NCBI RefSeq assembly: GCF_000423405.1
Contig: NZ_KE384013.1
Span: 1 to 64,000 of the forward strand
Reading direction: 5' to 3'
Length of the DNA stretch: 64,000 bases
Source: Mesonia mobilis DSM 19841
Lineage (GTDB): Bacteria > Bacteroidota > Bacteroidia > Flavobacteriales > Flavobacteriaceae
Below, one piece after another: positions 17,213 through 27,521 of the stretch. Both the position numbers and the translations under genes were made by a program. Below the pieces are notes generated by a model. The model was not told where the DNA came from, ran no database searches, and saw nothing but the letters and a program-made list of their open reading frames with translations. Every line of letters begins with the position of its first letter. Position 1 is the first letter of the stretch.

Positions 17213-20200
17213 ATGTCATCAAACAAGAAATACTGGAAAAGTGTTGAGGAGCTAAAGGAAAATAGCCCTATTGTTGAGACGCTTCAACAGAACGAGTTTG
17301 TAGAAGAAATTCCTACAGATGAGTTTTTGGGTGATAAAGACTCTTTAGAGAGTTCTTCTACGTCAAGAAGAGACTTTTTAAAGTTTGTTGGTTTCAGTAC
17401 TGCGGCTGCATCTCTTGCGGCTTGTGAAGGTCCTGTGACTAAATCTATTCCTTACGTAGTTCAGCCGGAAAGAATCGTTCCTGGTGTGGCTAATTACTAT
17501 GCTACTACAATTGCAGACGGTTTCGATTTTTCAAGTGTGTTGGTTAAGACGAGAGAAGGTCGACCAATTAAGATTGAAAATAATAAATTGGCTAGTGCTA
17601 CCTCAAATGCTAATGCAAGAGTTCATGCTTCTGTATTGTCGTTATACGATAATCAGCGAGTGAAAAGACCAATGGTGAATGGTGAAGCTGTTTCTTGGGA
17701 AGAGTTTGATAGAGGAGTTAGTCAAAAATTAAATGCAGTAGGTGGTAAGCAGATCGTGTTGTTAACGCAAACATTTGCAAGTCCTTCTACTTCTAAGTTA
17801 ATAAAAGAATTTTCTTCAAAATATAATAATGTTAAGCATGTAACTTATGATGCGGTTTCAGAAAATGCAGTTTTAGATGCGTTTGAAGCTAAATTTGGTT
17901 ACCGTGCAATGCCTAATTACGATTTTTCTAAAGCTGAAACAATTGTTTCTGTTGGTGCAGATTTCTTAGGAGATTGGCAAGGCGGAGGTTTTGAAGCTGG
18001 TTATGCGAAAGGTAGAGTTCCTCAAGAAGGAAAAATGTCTCGTCATATTCAGTTTGAATCAAATATGTCTTTAGCGGGTGCGAATGCAGATAAGAGAATT
18101 GCGGTTTCTCCATCAAAACAAAAAGCGGTTTTAGCAGCGCTTTACGGTTATGTTGCAGGGGGAGCAAGTAATAAACTTTCTGCGGAATTGGATGATGTTG
18201 TAGTTAAAGCGAAAGAGCAGTTAAGAAGAGCGGGTAGTAAAGCGGTTGTGATTTGTGGTCTTCAAGATGTAGATGCACAATTACTTACAATGGCGATTAA
18301 TGAAGCTTTAGGTAGTGAGGTAATGGATACTCAGAATCCTAAAATGTCTCGCCAAGGAAATAATAAAGAAGTGATGGCTTTACTTTCTGAAATGAATTCA
18401 GGAAATGTTGGGGCGTTACTAATGGCAGGAGTTAATCCTGTATATTCTTTACCTAATGCAGATGAATTTAAAGCTGCGTTAGACAATGTAGATTTCAAAC
18501 TTTCTTTTGCTATGAAAGAAGATGAAACTGCAAAATTATGTGATTATGTTGCGGCAGCTCCTCATTATTTAGAGAGTTGGGGTGATATTCAAATTACTAA
18601 GAATAATGTGAGTTTAATGCAGCCTACAATTAAGCCGCTTTTTGATACAAGACAGTTTCAGGAGGCTTTATTAAAGTGGGTAGGTAACGATACTTCATAT
18701 TATAAATACATTAAAGAAACTTGGAGTGGTAATCTAGGTGGTAAGTCTTGGGAAGATGCGTTGCACGATGGTTCTTTTGACTCTTCAATGCCAGTAGAAA
18801 CTACAGAATTTGCCGCCGCAGCACCGAGTGCTTCCTCTTCAGCTTCTAGACTTTTACAAAATTCAGGAGAAGGTTTGGAATTAATGTTGTATACAAATAC
18901 AGCATTAGGTAATGGAGAACAGGCGAATAACCCTTGGTTGCAGGAATTACCAGATCCTATTACTCGAGTTTCTTGGGATAACTATTTAACTGTTTCGAAA
19001 GCAGATGCAGATCGTTTAGAATTATGGAACGAGAATGTTGCTAACGGTGCTTTAGATGGTTGTTATGTAAATGTAAAGGTTGGCGATAAGACAGTTAAAA
19101 ATGTTCCTGTTCTTATTCAGCCGGGTCAAGCAAAAGGTTCTGTTGGTTTAGCGTTAGGTTATGGTAAACGTGAGGCGATTCAGGAAGAAATGCAAACCGG
19201 TGTAAATGCTTATCCTTTATACCAAGATTTTAATAACGTACAAAAAGTAAGTATTGAAAAGACTGGCGGAAGACATGAATTTGCTTGTGTTCAGTTGCAT
19301 AATACCTTAATGGGTAGAGGCGATGTTGTGAAAGAAACGACTCTTGAAATTTTCAATACAAAAGATAAACATGTTTGGAATAGTGTTCCTGAAGTTTCAT
19401 TAAATCATGAGGAAGTTCCTGTAACTTCACCTGAAGTTGATTTATGGGATGAGTTTGATAGAACTGTTGGGCACCATTTTAATCTTTCTATAGACTTGAA
19501 TGCTTGTACCGGTTGTGGTGCTTGTGTGATCGCTTGTCATAGTGAAAATAACGTGCCTGTTGTTGGTAAGTCTGAAGTAAGACGAAGCCGTGATATGCAC
19601 TGGTTAAGAATTGACCGTTATTATTCTTCGGAAGATACCTTTGCAGAAGATAATGAGAAGAAAGAGAATTTTGACGGATTAGGGGATTCGCTTTCTGGAT
19701 TTGGAGAGTTAGAAGAAGCTGCGCAAGAAAATGTACAGGTAGTATTCCAGCCGGTAATGTGTCAGCACTGTAATCACGCTCCTTGTGAAACTGTTTGTCC
19801 TGTTGCGGCAACATCACACGGTCGTCAAGGTCAAAACCATATGGCTTATAACAGATGTGTAGGTACAAGATATTGTGCAAACAACTGTCCTTATAAAGTG
19901 CGTCGTTTCAACTGGTTCTTATATAATAAGAATGATGAATTCGATTACCATATGAACAACGACTTAGGTAGAATGGTCTTAAATCCTGATGTAGTAGTGC
20001 GTTCTCGTGGTGTAATGGAAAAATGTTCTATGTGTATTCAAATGACACAGAAAACTATTCTAGATGCAAAACGTGAAGGTCGTGAGATCAAGGATGGTGA
20101 ATTCCAGACGGCTTGTTCTGCTGCTTGTGAATCTGGTGCAATGGTGTTTGGAGATATTAATGACAAAGAGAGCGAAGTACACGAGTTAAAGCAAAGTGAT

Positions 20201-20284
20201 AGAATGTATCATTTATTAGAGCATATTGGTACAAAGCCAAATGTATTCTATCATACAAAAGTTAGAAACACTTCAGAAGTATAA
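17213..20284 (+). CDS. actB: ActB: iron-sulfur subunit of alternative complex III (molybdopterin oxidoreductase-like)
   Basis: 1023 aa from the ATG at 17213. An upstream ATG at 17159 is in frame but lies within actA, and MSSNKKYWKSVEEL is the usual ActB opening. A twin-arginine-like signal SRRDFLKFVGFSTAAASLAAC ends in a lipobox cysteine, so the protein is an exported lipoprotein. Residues about 80-740 form a molybdopterin oxidoreductase-like domain that in this family carries no Mo cofactor. The C-terminal ferredoxin-like part has four cysteine clusters: CTGCGACVIAC (about 765), CQHCNHAPCETVC (about 849), CVGTRYCANNC (about 882) and CSMC (about 938) with CSAAC later. It relays electrons from menaquinol oxidised at ActC to ActA. 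Confidence 0.95.
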   Translation: MSSNKKYWKSVEELKENSPIVETLQQNEFVEEIPTDEFLGDKDSLESSSTSRRDFLKFVGFSTAAASLAACEGPVTKSIPYVVQPERIVPGVANYYATTIADGFDFSSVLVKTREGRPIKIENNKLASATSNANARVHASVLSLYDNQRVKRPMVNGEAVSWEEFDRGVSQKLNAVGGKQIVLLTQTFASPSTSKLIKEFSSKYNNVKHVTYDAVSENAVLDAFEAKFGYRAMPNYDFSKAETIVSVGADFLGDWQGGGFEAGYAKGRVPQEGKMSRHIQFESNMSLAGANADKRIAVSPSKQKAVLAALYGYVAGGASNKLSAELDDVVVKAKEQLRRAGSKAVVICGLQDVDAQLLTMAINEALGSEVMDTQNPKMSRQGNNKEVMALLSEMNSGNVGALLMAGVNPVYSLPNADEFKAALDNVDFKLSFAMKEDETAKLCDYVAAAPHYLESWGDIQITKNNVSLMQPTIKPLFDTRQFQEALLKWVGNDTSYYKYIKETWSGNLGGKSWEDALHDGSFDSSMPVETTEFAAAAPSASSSASRLLQNSGEGLELMLYTNTALGNGEQANNPWLQELPDPITRVSWDNYLTVSKADADRLELWNENVANGALDGCYVNVKVGDKTVKNVPVLIQPGQAKGSVGLALGYGKREAIQEEMQTGVNAYPLYQDFNNVQKVSIEKTGGRHEFACVQLHNTLMGRGDVVKETTLEIFNTKDKHVWNSVPEVSLNHEEVPVTSPEVDLWDEFDRTVGHHFNLSIDLNACTGCGACVIACHSENNVPVVGKSEVRRSRDMHWLRIDRYYSSEDTFAEDNEKKENFDGLGDSLSGFGELEEAAQENVQVVFQPVMCQHCNHAPCETVCPVAATSHGRQGQNHMAYNRCVGTRYCANNCPYKVRRFNWFLYNKNDEFDYHMNNDLGRMVLNPDVVVRSRGVMEKCSMCIQMTQKTILDAKREGREIKDGEFQTACSAACESGAMVFGDINDKESEVHELKQSDRMYHLLEHIGTKPNVFYHTKVRNTSEV

Positions 20285-20315
20285 AAGTTAATTAAAGAAT
20301 CAATTATAAATCATT

Positions 20316-21785
20316 ATGTCTCATTACGAAGCACCTATAAGAAAGCCTTTAGTTACCGGAGATAAGTCTTATCATGATGTAACATTAGATGTTGCAGCGC
20401 CGGTAGAAGGTAAGGCAAACAAGTCTTGGTGGATTGTATTTTCAATTTCCTTAGTGGCTTTCCTATGGGGAATAGGTTGTATTATTTATACCGTATCTAC
20501 CGGTATTGGTACTTGGGGTCTTAACAAAACAGTTGGTTGGGCCTGGGATATTACCAACTTTGTATGGTGGGTAGGTATCGGTCACGCAGGTACACTAATT
20601 TCTGCGGTACTATTATTATTCCGCCAAAAATGGAGAATGGCAATTAACAGATCTGCTGAGGCGATGACCATTTTCTCGGTTGTTCAAGCAGGATTGTTCC
20701 CGGTAATTCACATGGGTAGACCTTGGTTAGCTTATTGGGTATTACCAATTCCGAACCAATTTGGTTCACTTTGGGTGAACTTTAACTCTCCATTACTTTG
20801 GGATGTATTCGCGATTTCAACTTATCTTTCTGTTTCGTTAGTATTCTGGTGGACAGGTTTACTTCCAGATTTCGCGATGATTCGTGATCGTGCTGTTAAA
20901 CCATTTCAGAAAAGAATATATTCTATCCTTTCATTTGGATGGTCTGGTAGAGCTAAAGATTGGCAACGTTTTGAAGAAGTATCTTTGGTACTCGCAGGTT
21001 TAGCAACGCCACTTGTACTTTCTGTACACACGATTGTATCTTTTGACTTTGCAACATCGGTAATCCCGGGATGGCATACCACGATTTTCCCTCCTTACTT
21101 CGTTGCTGGGGCAATTTTCTCAGGATTCGCAATGGTAAATACCTTGTTGATCATTATGAGAAAAGTTTCTAACCTAGAAAACTATATCACGACTCAACAT
21201 ATCGAATTAATGAACATTGTAATTATGATTACAGGTTCTATTGTTGGGGTGGCTTATATTACAGAGTTGGTTATTGCTTGGTATTCTGGAGTAGAATTTG
21301 AGCAATATGCATTCTTAAACAGAGCGACAGGACCTTACTGGTGGGCTTACTGGTCAATGATGACTTGTAACGTATTCTCGCCTCAGTTTATGTGGTTCCC
21401 TAAATTAAGAAGAAGTATTATGTTCTCTTTCTTTATCTCGATTGTGGTAAATATTGGTATGTGGTTTGAGCGTTTCGTGATTATCGTAACATCATTACAC
21501 AGAGATTACCTGCCGTCTTCTTGGACGATGTTCTCTCCAACTTTCGTAGATATCGGAATATTTGTAGGTACTATTGGTTTCTTCTTTGTATTATTCTTAT
21601 TGTATGCAAGAACCTTCCCGGTAATTGCGCAAGCAGAGGTAAAAACAATATTGAAATCTTCAGGTGAAAAGTATAAGAAGTTAAGAGCTGAACACGGTGA
21701 CGACACTAAACTTTACGATCCTGTGATTGGAGAACCAAAGATGAATATCGAGAGTAACAATACTCAAACTGGTAATAATAACTAA
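20316..21785 (+). CDS. actC: ActC: NrfD-like quinol-oxidising membrane subunit
   Basis: 489 aa with about ten membrane helices (first near residues 36-62), typical of the NrfD/PsrC family. Recognisable stretches include WDITNFVWWVGIGHAGTLISA, PVIHMGRPWLAYW and SVHTIVSFDFATSVIPGWH; the conserved His and Asp residues in these belong to the quinol site and possible proton path in ACIII. It pairs with ActB on the periplasmic face and with ActF in the membrane. It lies 31 nt after actB. The hydrophilic C-terminal tail (SSGEKYKKLRAEHGDD onward) is cytoplasmic. Confidence 0.95.
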   Translation: MSHYEAPIRKPLVTGDKSYHDVTLDVAAPVEGKANKSWWIVFSISLVAFLWGIGCIIYTVSTGIGTWGLNKTVGWAWDITNFVWWVGIGHAGTLISAVLLLFRQKWRMAINRSAEAMTIFSVVQAGLFPVIHMGRPWLAYWVLPIPNQFGSLWVNFNSPLLWDVFAISTYLSVSLVFWWTGLLPDFAMIRDRAVKPFQKRIYSILSFGWSGRAKDWQRFEEVSLVLAGLATPLVLSVHTIVSFDFATSVIPGWHTTIFPPYFVAGAIFSGFAMVNTLLIIMRKVSNLENYITTQHIELMNIVIMITGSIVGVAYITELVIAWYSGVEFEQYAFLNRATGPYWWAYWSMMTCNVFSPQFMWFPKLRRSIMFSFFISIVVNIGMWFERFVIIVTSLHRDYLPSSWTMFSPTFVDIGIFVGTIGFFFVLFLLYARTFPVIAQAEVKTILKSSGEKYKKLRAEHGDDTKLYDPVIGEPKMNIESNNTQTGNNN

Positions 21786-21826
21786 TCTGCTTTATTGCTG
21801 ATTGAAAAAATAAATAATTAATCAAG

Positions 21827-22351
21827 ATGTCTTCAAAAGTATTACACGCTATATATACCGATGACGATTTGCTTATGCAAGCCGTAAAGCAAACCAGAGA
21901 GGCTCGTTATCATATTGAAGAGGTTTATACTCCTTTTCCTGTACACGGATTAGATAAAGCTATGGGCTTAGCGCCAACACGATTAGCGATAACTTCATTC
22001 TTGTATGGTTTAGTAGGTTTAACGGTTGCAGCTACAATGATGAACTTTATCATGATTGAAGACTGGCCTCAAAACATTGGTGGTAAACCAAGTTTCAGTT
22101 TCATTGAAAACTTACCGGCTTTCGTGCCTATTATGTTTGAGTTAACGGTATTTTTTGCAGCTCACTTAATGGTAATTACTTTTTATATGAGAAGTAAATT
22201 ATGGCCTTTTAAAGAAGCAGAAAACCCAGACGTAAGAACTACCGATGACCATTTCTTAATGGAAGTTGATGTAGCTAACCACGACGTTGAAACCATGTCT
22301 AAGTTCCTAGGAGATACAGGAGCAATAGAAATAAAATTAATACACAAATAA
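21827..22351 (+). CDS. actD: ActD: DUF3341 subunit of alternative complex III
   Basis: 174 aa. N-terminal cytosolic domain with LHAIYTDDDLLMQAVKQTREARYHIEEVYTPFPVHGLD, which is diagnostic of DUF3341/ActD, then two membrane helices (about 59-80 and 100-120) and a short C-terminal part with KFLGDTGAIEI. ActD is a structural subunit with no cofactor. It keeps its standard place between actC and actE. Confidence 0.94.
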   Translation: MSSKVLHAIYTDDDLLMQAVKQTREARYHIEEVYTPFPVHGLDKAMGLAPTRLAITSFLYGLVGLTVAATMMNFIMIEDWPQNIGGKPSFSFIENLPAFVPIMFELTVFFAAHLMVITFYMRSKLWPFKEAENPDVRTTDDHFLMEVDVANHDVETMSKFLGDTGAIEIKLIHK

Positions 22352-22357
22352 ACTTTT

Positions 22358-23086
22358 ATGAAGCGTTTATTTAACATAGGATTGTTGTTAGTCTCTGCAT
22401 CATTAGCGGTAGGTTGTTTCAATAAAGACGATCGTAACTATCAGTATTTTCCTAATATGTATGAATCTGTAGGTTACGAAGCTTACGGTAGTTATGAAAC
22501 TTTTGAAAACTCTCAAGAAGCAAAGTTACCGGTAGAGGGTACGATTCCTAGAGGATGGAAGCCTTACGGTTATGAAGATTCTAATGATGGTTACCAAAAT
22601 GCAAAAGCAAACTTAAGTAATCCTCTTCCTTATACAGAAGATAATGTAAATGAAGGGAAAGCTTTATATACCATTTACTGTGCAATTTGTCACGGTGATA
22701 AAGGTGATGGTAAAGGTACTTTATCACAAAGAGAAAAAATATTAGGTATTCCGGCTTATAATGATGCTGGTCGTGCCATTACAGAAGGTAGTGTTTACCA
22801 CGTAATGTATTACGGTTTAAATACGATGGGTTCTTATGCTGCGCAAATTAGCGAGAAAGAACGTTGGCAGATTAACCATTATGTAATGGATTTAAAACGT
22901 CAATTAAACGGAGATCCTAAAAGAGAATTCGTTAGTGAAGAAGAAGCAGAATTAAACACGCTTGTTGAAAATACAGACGCTACAGAAGAAATGTCTGCGG
23001 AAGAACATCGTGAAGATAATCACGCTGCTGAAACTCACGAAGAAGAAACTACAGAAGGTGAACAAGAAAACACTGAAGTAAATTAA
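22358..23086 (+). CDS. actE: ActE: monoheme cytochrome c lipoprotein of alternative complex III
   Basis: 242 aa. The lipoprotein signal ends in LAVGC (Cys21). A single heme site CAICH has its first cysteine near residue 108, within EGKALYTIYCAICHGDKGDGKG, with YGLNTMGSYAAQI supplying a probable methionine ligand. The last 40 residues are acidic and contain several histidines (EEHREDNHAAETHEEE), unlike the usual family core. ActE sits with ActA in the periplasmic part of the complex and is a candidate exit point for electrons. It begins 6 nt after actD. Confidence 0.93.
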   Translation: MKRLFNIGLLLVSASLAVGCFNKDDRNYQYFPNMYESVGYEAYGSYETFENSQEAKLPVEGTIPRGWKPYGYEDSNDGYQNAKANLSNPLPYTEDNVNEGKALYTIYCAICHGDKGDGKGTLSQREKILGIPAYNDAGRAITEGSVYHVMYYGLNTMGSYAAQISEKERWQINHYVMDLKRQLNGDPKREFVSEEEAELNTLVENTDATEEMSAEEHREDNHAAETHEEETTEGEQENTEVN

Positions 23087-23119
23087 TAGTAAGAATTAAA
23101 CTGCATTAGATATATTAGT

Positions 23120-24490
23120 ATGTACACGCTATCTAGTAAATTAAAATTAACAGCAATAATCTTTATCGTAGTTGGTGCTATAGGAATGATTTACGGTTTT
23201 TTAGCTGCACCTTCAAGTATTGAAGAGGTTGAAAAAATCATTGCTGAACAAGAAGCTCATCACGGAGGTGATCACGGTGAAACTGCTCAAATCCAAGATC
23301 ACGCTAACGAAGGTCATCATGAAGTCCAAGCAGAACACGCAGAAGGTCACGGTGGGCACGAGGCTGCAGAAGGAGAACACGAATCTTCACACGCAGAACA
23401 TTTATTACATCAATTACAAAACAAACCTTGGGCGGCAACTTATGTCGCTGCATTCTTTTTCTTTATGATCGCATTAGGTGCTTTAGCCTTTTATGCTATT
23501 CAGTATGCAGCACAAGCAGGTTGGTCTCCGGTTTTATATCGAGTTATCGAGGCAATTACCGCTTACCTTTTACCGGGTAGTTTAATTGTATTACTACTAT
23601 TAGTTTTATCTGGTTTCCACTTCAACCATTTATTTGTTTGGATGGATCCTGAAGTTGTAAAACATGATGAATTAATTCAAGGTAAGTCTTCATATTTAAA
23701 TGTTCCTTTCTTTTTAATTAGAGCGGTGATCTATATCGCAGGATGGAATATCTTTAGATTCTTATTAGTAAGAAATTCAAGAAGGCACGACGAGGCAGAT
23801 CATAACAGATGGTTCAAACAAAGTTTTAAACTTTCTGCAGGATTCTTGGTTTTCTTTATCGTAACAGAGTCTATGATGTCTTGGGATTGGATTATGAGTG
23901 TTGACCCGCACTGGTATAGTACGTTATTCGGGTGGTATGTATTCGCTAGCTTATTTGTATCTGCAATTACAACTATCGCTTTAATTACTATTTTCTTAAA
24001 GAGTAGAGGTTACTTAGAATATGTAAATAATAGCCACATTCACGATTTAGCTAAATTTATGTTTGGTATTAGTATTTTCTGGACATACTTATGGTTCTCT
24101 CAATTTATGTTGATCTGGTACTCAAATATTCCTGAAGAGGTAACTTATTTCATTACACGTATAGAAGATTATAACTTACCATTCTTCGGTATGTTAGTAT
24201 TAAACTTCATTTTCCCATTACTAGTGTTAATGAATAGTGATTACAAACGTGTAAACTGGTTCGTAGTAATGGCAGGGATTGTTATTCTAGTAGGTCATTA
24301 CATCGATATCTATAATATGATTATGCCGGCAACGGTTGGAGAATCTTGGTTTATAGGTATACCAGAAATTAGCGCAGTATTATTCTTTGGAGGTCTGTTT
24401 ATCTTTGTAGTGTTTAGTGCATTAACTAAAGCACCATTGTTAGCGAAGAGAAACCCTTATATTGAAGAAAGTAAGCATTACCATTATTAA
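23120..24490 (+). CDS. actF: ActF: membrane subunit of alternative complex III, with His-rich loop
   Basis: 456 aa with about ten membrane helices, homologous in layout to ActC but used as a second NrfD-like scaffold without a quinol site in known structures. Between the first helix (about 8-28) and the second (about 110-130) lies a roughly 60-residue loop with about a dozen histidines plus many Glu/Asp/Gly. With the first helix crossing in to out, this loop would be periplasmic. Later segments such as TESMMSWDWIMSVDPHWYSTLFGWY are characteristic of the family. The His-rich loop could bind copper, zinc or heme; this is an inference. It begins 33 nt after actE. Confidence 0.93.
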   Translation: MYTLSSKLKLTAIIFIVVGAIGMIYGFLAAPSSIEEVEKIIAEQEAHHGGDHGETAQIQDHANEGHHEVQAEHAEGHGGHEAAEGEHESSHAEHLLHQLQNKPWAATYVAAFFFFMIALGALAFYAIQYAAQAGWSPVLYRVIEAITAYLLPGSLIVLLLLVLSGFHFNHLFVWMDPEVVKHDELIQGKSSYLNVPFFLIRAVIYIAGWNIFRFLLVRNSRRHDEADHNRWFKQSFKLSAGFLVFFIVTESMMSWDWIMSVDPHWYSTLFGWYVFASLFVSAITTIALITIFLKSRGYLEYVNNSHIHDLAKFMFGISIFWTYLWFSQFMLIWYSNIPEEVTYFITRIEDYNLPFFGMLVLNFIFPLLVLMNSDYKRVNWFVVMAGIVILVGHYIDIYNMIMPATVGESWFIGIPEISAVLFFGGLFIFVVFSALTKAPLLAKRNPYIEESKHYHY

Positions 24491-24520
24491 TAAATTTGTA
24501 TTAAAGAAGATATTATCACA

Positions 24521-25612
24521 ATGACTGTATTTTTAATCATAGTAGTTATAGCACTCTTAGGGGTTACATTTTGGCAGATGTCCAAAATACTTAAACTGTC
24601 TAAAACAGGACACGAAGATTCTACCCAAGTAGCTAATGATAATGATAATAAGAATCAAGGCTATTTAATGCTTGGTTTTGTAGTGTTCCTTTACATATTC
24701 ATGATTTATAGCTTTTGGGCTTGGGGAGACTTTTACCTTCCAGAACCTGCATCTGCGCACGGTGTAGATTATGACCGTTTAATGTTTATCTCTATCGGTT
24801 TAATTATGACCGTTCAGGTAATCACTCAATTTTTACTTTACTTTTTCGCTTATAAATATAAAGGAGCTAAAGGTCAACGAGCTTTATTTTATGCAGATAA
24901 CGATAAGTTAGAATTCATTTGGACAATTATCCCGGTTATTGTATTAGCAGGTTTAATTATCTACGGATTGTTTACTTGGTCTGATATTATGAATGTTGAA
25001 GAAGATGAAGACACATTAGTAGTTGAAATATACGCATACCAATTTGGATGGAAAGCTAGATACTCAGGAGACGATAATACCTTAGGGAAAGCAAACGTTC
25101 GTTTTATTGAAGGAACTAACATTGTAGGTATCGATAAAAGCGATAGCTATGCGAAAGATGATAAAGTAACTACAGAGTTACACTTACCGGTAGATAGACC
25201 AGTATTATTCAAGTTTAGATCGCAAGATGTATTGCACTCCGCATACTTCCCATTCTTTAGAGCTCAGATGAACGTAGTTCCTGGAATGATTACACAATTC
25301 AGTTTTACACCAACCATCACTTCAGAAGAGATGAGAAATTCAGAATTTATGGTTGAAAAAGTAAATGAATTAAATCAAATTAGAAAAGAGCGCAGTAAAG
25401 AATTAGTAGCTAACGGTGACGTAGCACTAGATCCTTACGAATTCGAATATTACCTTTTATGTAATAAAATTTGTGGTATTTCTCACTTTAATATGCAAAT
25501 GAAAATAGTGGTTGAAGAAGAAGAAGATTTCAATTCTTGGATCGCTGAGCAAGAGTCTTTCGGAGAGACTCTTAAGAAAGAGGAAGAACAGAAAGTATCA
25601 AGCAATAACTAA
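24521..25612 (+). CDS. coxB: Cytochrome c oxidase subunit II
   Basis: 363 aa. The CuA site is seen as H239 (LHSAYFP) and C314-N-K-I-C-G-I-S-H with Met in FNMQM (CNKICGISHFNMQM), so copper ligands are intact. Ahead of the cupredoxin domain there are about four hydrophobic segments (residues 1-20, 46-70, 86-112, 125-148) instead of the usual two. The distance from the CuA histidine to the first cysteine is about 75 residues, roughly 40 more than in bovine subunit II, because of an insert rich in E, N and K (SEEMRNSEFMVEKVNELNQ onward). It accepts electrons from cytochrome c and passes them to subunit I. Follows actF by 30 nt. Confidence 0.95.
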   Translation: MTVFLIIVVIALLGVTFWQMSKILKLSKTGHEDSTQVANDNDNKNQGYLMLGFVVFLYIFMIYSFWAWGDFYLPEPASAHGVDYDRLMFISIGLIMTVQVITQFLLYFFAYKYKGAKGQRALFYADNDKLEFIWTIIPVIVLAGLIIYGLFTWSDIMNVEEDEDTLVVEIYAYQFGWKARYSGDDNTLGKANVRFIEGTNIVGIDKSDSYAKDDKVTTELHLPVDRPVLFKFRSQDVLHSAYFPFFRAQMNVVPGMITQFSFTPTITSEEMRNSEFMVEKVNELNQIRKERSKELVANGDVALDPYEFEYYLLCNKICGISHFNMQMKIVVEEEEDFNSWIAEQESFGETLKKEEEQKVSSNN

Positions 25613-25633
25613 AAAGCAATATAAAGAATAGAT

Positions 25634-27469
25634 ATGTCAGCAACAGCAAATGCAACAGTAGCTCAAGATCATCACGGTCACGATGATCATGGACATCATC
25701 ATAAAGAAACTTTTATTACCAAGTACATTTTTAGCCAAGATCACAAAATGATTGGTAAGCAGTTCTTAATTACCGGTTTGGTAATGGGAACAATAGGTAT
25801 TTTAATGTCTATTTTATTCAGAATACAATTAGCTTGGCCAGAAGAAGCCTCTTGGGTATTCGAATTATTTTTAGGAGATAAATATGCTACCGATGGCGTG
25901 ATGAATCCTGATGCTTATTTAGCATTAGTAACTATTCACGGTACGATTATGGTATTCTTCGTGCTTACTGCAGGTTTAAGTGGTACGTTTAGTAACTTAC
26001 TTATTCCGTTGCAAATTGGAGCTAGAGATATGGCTTCAGGGTTTATGAACATGCTTTCTTACTGGATTTTCTTTTTATCTAGTGTAATTATGTTAAGTTC
26101 TTTATTTGTAGAGTCGGGACCGGCTTCTGCAGGTTGGACAATTTACCCTCCATTAAGTGCATTACCAGAAGCAATTCCTGGTTCAGGTACCGGGATGACC
26201 TTATGGTTAGTTTCAATGGCATTGTTTATTGCGCAGTCATTAATGGGATCGCTTAACTATATTGTAACTGTTATAAACTTAAGAACAGAAGGAATGTCGA
26301 TGACGAGACTTCCGCTTACCATTTGGGCGTTATTTGTAACGGCTATCATTGGTGTGGTTTCGTTCCCGGTTCTTTTATCTGCAGCGTTAATGTTGATTAT
26401 GGATAGAAGTTTTGGTACTTCATTTTTCTTAAGTGATATTTATATTAAAGGTGAAGTTTTAGCTCACCAAGGTGGTTCACCGGTATTATTTGAACACTTA
26501 TTTTGGTTCTTAGGTCACCCAGAGGTTTATATTGTACTTCTTCCGGCATTAGGTATTACTTCAGAAGTTATTGCAACAAACTCACGTAAACCTATTTTTG
26601 GTTACCGTGCGATGGTTGCTTCTATCTTAGCAATTGCATTCTTATCGACAATTGTTTGGGGTCACCACATGTTCGTTTCAGGGATGAATCCATTCTTAGG
26701 TTCTGTATTTACATTTACAACCTTATTAATTGCAATTCCTTCAGCAGTAAAATCGTTTAACTACATTACCACCTTATGGAAAGGTAACTTGCAGATGAAT
26801 CCTGGTATGCTATTCTCAATTGGTTTAGTTTCTACGTTCATTACAGGAGGTTTAACTGGGATTATCTTAGGAGATAGTACATTAGATATTAACGTTCACG
26901 ATACGTATTTCGTAATTGCTCACTTCCATTTAGTAATGGGTATTTCTGCACTTTACGGTTTATTTGCCGGGGTTTACCATTGGTTCCCTAAAATGTTCGG
27001 TAGAATGTTGAATAAAAACTTAGGTTATGTTCACTTCTGGGTAACAGCAGTTGGAGCATATGGTGTTTTCTTCCCAATGCACTTTATCGGGATGGCAGGT
27101 TTACCAAGACGTTATTATACCAACACGAACTTTCCTTATTTTGATGATTTAGCAGATGTGAATGTGATCATTACTATTTTTGCGATCATCACGGCTTTAG
27201 TTCAGTTAGTGTTTATCTATAACTTTATTCACTCTATTTTCTTCGGAAAGAAAGCAACTCAAAACCCTTGGAATGCGACTACATTAGAATGGACAACACC
27301 GGTAGAACACATTCACGGAAACTGGCCTGGTAAAATACCTTCAGTATACCGTTGGTCTTACGATTATAGTAAATTAAATAAAGACGAAACAGATTATGTG
27401 ATTGCGGGTCAAGATTTTATTCCGCAGAACGTTCCGCTTCAAAAAAACGAAGAAGAACTCAACCACTAA
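25634..27469 (+). CDS. coxA: Cytochrome c oxidase subunit I
   Basis: 611 aa, about twelve membrane helices. The heme-copper motifs are present: TIHGTIMVF (low-spin heme ligand), [15 protein letters not shown] (CuB histidine and cross-linked tyrosine), [10 protein letters not shown] (two CuB histidines) and [16 protein letters not shown] (heme ligands). The glutamate just before HPEVY-type helix cannot be assigned with certainty, but the GHPEVY signature indicates an A-type oxidase. The first 20 residues hold seven histidines within [12 protein letters not shown], on the cytoplasmic side if the first helix runs in to out. Last gene of the act-cox transcript; terminator 19 nt later. Confidence 0.97.
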   Translation: MSATANATVAQDHHGHDDHGHHHKETFITKYIFSQDHKMIGKQFLITGLVMGTIGILMSILFRIQLAWPEEASWVFELFLGDKYATDGVMNPDAYLALVTIHGTIMVFFVLTAGLSGTFSNLLIPLQIGARDMASGFMNMLSYWIFFLSSVIMLSSLFVESGPASAGWTIYPPLSALPEAIPGSGTGMTLWLVSMALFIAQSLMGSLNYIVTVINLRTEGMSMTRLPLTIWALFVTAIIGVVSFPVLLSAALMLIMDRSFGTSFFLSDIYIKGEVLAHQGGSPVLFEHLFWFLGHPEVYIVLLPALGITSEVIATNSRKPIFGYRAMVASILAIAFLSTIVWGHHMFVSGMNPFLGSVFTFTTLLIAIPSAVKSFNYITTLWKGNLQMNPGMLFSIGLVSTFITGGLTGIILGDSTLDINVHDTYFVIAHFHLVMGISALYGLFAGVYHWFPKMFGRMLNKNLGYVHFWVTAVGAYGVFFPMHFIGMAGLPRRYYTNTNFPYFDDLADVNVIITIFAIITALVQLVFIYNFIHSIFFGKKATQNPWNATTLEWTTPVEHIHGNWPGKIPSVYRWSYDYSKLNKDETDYVIAGQDFIPQNVPLQKNEEELNH

Positions 27470-27487
27470 TCTTTACAACAAGATATC

Positions 27488-27521
27488 AGAAAGCCTTTCC
27501 ACTTCGGAAAGGCTTTTTCTT
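27488..27521 (+). terminator. Terminator of the act-cox operon
   Basis: 11-bp stem AAAGCCTTTCC (27490-27500) with GGAAAGGCTTT (27506-27516), loop ACTTC, then a T-rich tail. The next promoter box begins at 27522, directly at the end of this hairpin. Confidence 0.9.

Noticed and set aside
17213-20284. ActB as an active molybdenum oxidoreductase
   Set aside because: It is fused to four Fe-S clusters and sits between actA and actC; in alternative complex III the molybdopterin-like domain carries no Mo cofactor.
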